Shown: piece after piece, positions 29,399 through 32,042 of the stretch | Position numbering within the stretch: position 1 is the stretch's first letter | Layout: every line of letters begins with the position of its first letter | Assembly (NCBI GenBank): GCA_031285565.1 | Contig: JAITVY010000094.1 | Coordinates: 1 to 32,042, forward strand | Direction: 5' to 3' | Length of the DNA stretch: 32,042 nucleotides | Origin: Tannerella sp. | GTDB taxonomy: Bacteria; Bacteroidota; Bacteroidia; Bacteroidales; Tannerellaceae | Made by a program: the position numbers and the translations under genes | The notes under the pieces: model-generated | Seen by the model: only the letters and a program-made list of their open reading frames with translations | The model's database searches: none | Told to the model about the DNA's origin: nothing

Positions 29399-31846
29399 AT
29401 GAAGTTTGCTGCTATTCTTATTATTGCTTTTGGCTTTTGTATTAATCTAAAGCCGGAAACAGTACGCCATCAATACCAATTAGAAAAAAACTGGAAGTTC
29501 TCCAAAGGAGATTTCGACAAAGCCCCTCAAACAGATTTCGAAGACCGCAACTGGGAAACCGTAATCATCCCTCATGATTGGGCGATCTACGGGCCGTTCG
29601 ATCGTGAGCACGATTTACAGGCCGTAGCAGTCACCCAGAACTTTGAAAAAGTAGCAACTGTAAAAACCGGTCGCACAGGTGGACTTCCATACACCGGCAT
29701 AGGCTGGTACCACAGAAGTTTTGACGTTGAAGACTATACACCCGGCAAACGTGTTTCGTTGCTTTTCGATGGTGCAATGAGTGAAGCACGCGTCTATGTC
29801 AACGGAAAAGAAGCCTGTTTCTGGCCGAACGGTTATAACTCTTTTTATGTCGATATTACCGATTACCTCACCAACGATGGAAAAAAGAATCAACTCGCTG
29901 TACGGTTGGAAAACAAACCACAGTCTTCGCGCTGGTATCCCGGAGCCGGGCTATACCGCAATGTACACCTGATTGTAACAAACGAAGTACATGTTCCTGT
30001 CTGGGGAACCTATATCACAACCCCGCATGTATCAGCAGATTTTGCATCCGTACGGCTGCAGACCAAAATAGAAAACATCGGACAGGATGAAGTACAGATC
30101 AAAACCGAAATCCTCTCGCCCCAGGGGACTGTTGTAGCTCATAAAGACGATACCCGCAAAATCAGTCATGACCATCCTTTTGAGCAAAACTTTATTGTAA
30201 ACGCGCCGCAGATGTGGTCGCCCGAAACACCCCATTTATACAAAGCAGTATCAAAAGTATACGTTGATGGCAAACTCGTTGATGAATATACCACCCGGTT
30301 CGGTATACGCACGGTGGAAATTATAGCAGATAAAGGATTCTATCTGAATGGCGTACACCGCAAATTCCAGGGCGTATGCAACCACCACGATCTGGGGCCT
30401 TTGGGAGCGGCAGTCAATACGGCAGCCCTGCGGCGCCAGCTTACCCTACTCAAAGACATGGGATGCGATGCTATTCGTACGGCGCATAACATGCCCACTC
30501 CCGAACTTGCGGAACTATGTGACGAAATGGGCTTTATGATGATGGTAGAACCATTCGACGAATGGGAAATCGCCAAATGTAAAAACGGATACCATCGCTT
30601 CTTCAACGAATGGGCCGAAAAAGACATGGTAAATATGATACACAACTACCGCAATAACCCCTGTGTAGTCATGTGGAGCATAGGTAATGAAGTACCAACA
30701 CAATGCAGTCCCGAGGGCTACAAGGTAGCTTCTTTCCTGCAGGACATATGCCATCGCGAAGACCCCACACGTCCGGTTACCTGCGGAATGGATCAGGTTA
30801 CCTGCGTACTGGAAAATGGTTTTGCCGCGATGATCGATGTTCCCGGTCTGAACTATCGGGCACATCGCTATCAGGAAACCTACGACAAGCTGCCGCAAAA
30901 TATCGTGCTTGGCTCCGAGACAGCCTCAACCGTCAGTTCGCGTGGCGTTTATAAGTTTCCGGCAAAGAAAAAAGCAGATGCCAAATACGATGATCATCAA
31001 TCCTCATCTTACGATCTCGAATATTGCTCATGGGCTAACCTCCCCGATGACGATTTTGCATTGGCTGACGATCATAACTGGACGATCGGCCAGTTTGTAT
31101 GGACAGGCTTCGACTACCTCGGCGAACCATCCCCTTACGATACCGATGCATGGCCAAGCCATAGTTCCGTATTCGGGATTATCGACCTGGCTAGTATCCC
31201 CAAAGACCGCTACTACCTCTACCGGAGCCTGTGGAATAAAACGGATAACACATTGCATGTACTTCCTCACTGGACATGGCAAGGACGCGAAGGAGAAATC
31301 ACTCCGGTGTTTGTTTATACCAACTACAGCAGTGCCGAGCTTTTTGTCAACGGCAAAAGCTATGGCAAAAAAAGTAAAAGCAATGAAACCCTGCAACACC
31401 GTTACCGCCTGATGTGGATGGATGTAGTCTACGAACCCGGTGAAATAAAGGTAGTTGCTTACGACAAAGACGGGAAAGCCGTTGAAGAAAAAGTTGTACG
31501 CACGGCAGGAAAGCCTCATCATCTGGAACTGGTAACCGATCGTACGGATATTACAGCCGATGGCAAAGACCTGGCATATGTTACCGTACGGGTAGTCGAT
31601 AAAGACGGCAACCTTTGTCCGCACGACAGCCGCATGGTTAATTTCTCCGTAAAAGGAGCCGGCAAATACCGTGCAGCCGCAAATGGCGATCCGACCAGTC
31701 TGGATCTGTTCCACCTGCCCCGGATGCATGCGTTTAGCGGACAACTAACCGCTATTGTTCAAGCTACCGAACAGCCGGGCACACTAATACTCGAAGCAAA
31801 AGCAAAAGGATTAAAAAGTCAAACACTCACAATAAAAACAAACTAA
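29399..31846 (+). CDS. GH2-family beta-galactosidase-like glycoside hydrolase
   Basis: The 815-residue product has a short signal peptide (MKFAAILIIAFGFCINL) and the domains of Bacteroidetes GH2 enzymes in order: a sugar-binding N-terminal domain (WETVIIPHDWAIYGPFD, WYHRSF), an immunoglobulin-like domain, a TIM barrel with NHHDLGPLGAA, acid/base Glu431 in MWSIGNEVP and nucleophile Glu507 in VLGSETAS, then a DUF4982-type domain and a C-terminal Ig-like domain (about 710-815). The catalytic pair is complete. Activity is likely on beta-galactosides or related sugars; GH2 also includes glucuronidases and mannosidases. Its DNA is visibly richer in G and C than its neighbours, suggesting separate ancestry. 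No SusC/D partner is present. Confidence 0.9.
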   Translation: MKFAAILIIAFGFCINLKPETVRHQYQLEKNWKFSKGDFDKAPQTDFEDRNWETVIIPHDWAIYGPFDREHDLQAVAVTQNFEKVATVKTGRTGGLPYTGIGWYHRSFDVEDYTPGKRVSLLFDGAMSEARVYVNGKEACFWPNGYNSFYVDITDYLTNDGKKNQLAVRLENKPQSSRWYPGAGLYRNVHLIVTNEVHVPVWGTYITTPHVSADFASVRLQTKIENIGQDEVQIKTEILSPQGTVVAHKDDTRKISHDHPFEQNFIVNAPQMWSPETPHLYKAVSKVYVDGKLVDEYTTRFGIRTVEIIADKGFYLNGVHRKFQGVCNHHDLGPLGAAVNTAALRRQLTLLKDMGCDAIRTAHNMPTPELAELCDEMGFMMMVEPFDEWEIAKCKNGYHRFFNEWAEKDMVNMIHNYRNNPCVVMWSIGNEVPTQCSPEGYKVASFLQDICHREDPTRPVTCGMDQVTCVLENGFAAMIDVPGLNYRAHRYQETYDKLPQNIVLGSETASTVSSRGVYKFPAKKKADAKYDDHQSSSYDLEYCSWANLPDDDFALADDHNWTIGQFVWTGFDYLGEPSPYDTDAWPSHSSVFGIIDLASIPKDRYYLYRSLWNKTDNTLHVLPHWTWQGREGEITPVFVYTNYSSAELFVNGKSYGKKSKSNETLQHRYRLMWMDVVYEPGEIKVVAYDKDGKAVEEKVVRTAGKPHHLELVTDRTDITADGKDLAYVTVRVVDKDGNLCPHDSRMVNFSVKGAGKYRAAANGDPTSLDLFHLPRMHAFSGQLTAIVQATEQPGTLILEAKAKGLKSQTLTIKTN

Positions 31847-31849
31847 GAG

Positions 31850-32042
31850 CCTGTTTAAATTTTCCACAAGAAAATTATTATATGCTTTTTCTCAAAATTT
31901 GTAACAATTCAGCCCTTGAACAACGTCATTGCGAGAATAAACCCAAAAATTTGTGCCCCAAGAGAAAATGACAGAAGTAAAATATCTACCTTCGCTTGAT
32001 AGACCTACACAGTTTGACCGTAATCGAAATTAGTGTATAATA
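31850..32042 (+). other. Right edge: possible IS end (GAGCCTGTTTAAA)
   Basis: Directly after the GH2 stop the sequence begins GAGCCTGTTTAAATTTT, which resembles insertion-sequence terminal repeats. The following 180 bases have no gene but include a TACCTTCG at about 31989. No transposase is visible before the window ends, so this is only a suggestion. Confidence 0.2.

Noticed and set aside
30909..31744. Long ORFs overlapping the GH2 gene (167 residues plus strand, 238 residues minus strand)
   Set aside because: They lie inside a well-supported GH2 gene in other frames, have no family motifs, and reflect the GC-richer composition of that gene.
31920..31936. CGTCATTGCGAG as part of a known dispersed repeat
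   Set aside because: Only a dozen bases match; too short to call.

Overview
The window looks like chromosome from a gut-type Bacteroidales bacterium, closest in flavour to Parabacteroides or a relative; the genus is my inference. The reasons are A+T-rich DNA, promoters of the Bacteroidetes type (TAnnTTTG at -7), almost no Shine-Dalgarno sequences, many lipoproteins, and glycoside hydrolases typical of the group (GH92, GH43, GH109, GH2). It is an accessory, patchwork region with several broken genes.

Layout. 1-1908 (minus strand): a truncated voltage-gated channel gene cut off near a possible insertion-element end, then two secreted proteins of unknown function. 2159-3367 (plus): a hexokinase with an unusual phosphate-1 motif. 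3526-3636: a hairpin followed by a 23-bp tandem repeat. 3689-10751 (minus): a secreted ADP-ribosylglycohydrolase-fold lipoprotein, an alpha/beta hydrolase, three GNAT acetyltransferases and a MacB/FtsX-type permease; the first and last of these share a conserved 5' leader. 10752-11997: no intact gene, but two inverted-repeat operators, a BTAD-like tail, and remnants of an XRE regulator and a RhuM-like gene. 11998-16649 (plus): GH43, a Uma2-type nuclease-fold protein, a second BTAD-like remnant (minus) and a GH92 mannosidase with a clear terminator. 16789-18009 (minus): a WG-repeat protein.

18168-20270 (plus): two adjacent palindromes and a promoter with no intact gene behind them, a Crp/Fnr C-terminal fragment, an SMR efflux pump with an FNR-like site at the class II position, an FMN reductase broken by one in-frame stop, a 24-codon aldo/keto reductase stub, and an intact Crp/Fnr regulator. 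20378-23065: a GH109-type protein with a Tat signal and a HAD-Nudix fusion. 23381-26702: an AraC regulator, a thioredoxin-like lipoprotein, and a redox cassette (NAD(P)-binding protein, flavin-reductase-like lipoprotein, PNPOx-fold protein). 27182-29239: an alkylation-repair operon (AlkA-like glycosylase, ABM-domain protein, Ada). 29399-31846: a GC-richer GH2 glycosidase.

How it fits together. The glycosidases (GH43, GH92, GH109, GH2, perhaps with the ADP-ribosylglycohydrolase-fold protein) suggest foraging on host or plant glycoconjugates, but there is no SusC/SusD pair, so this is not a canonical polysaccharide utilisation locus. The 18.4-29.2 kb part is mostly stress response: efflux, redox repair and DNA alkylation repair. 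The most notable unexplained signals are the shared leader ORF, the 23-bp repeat array, the orphan double-palindrome promoter, and the FNR-type site upstream of the SMR gene.
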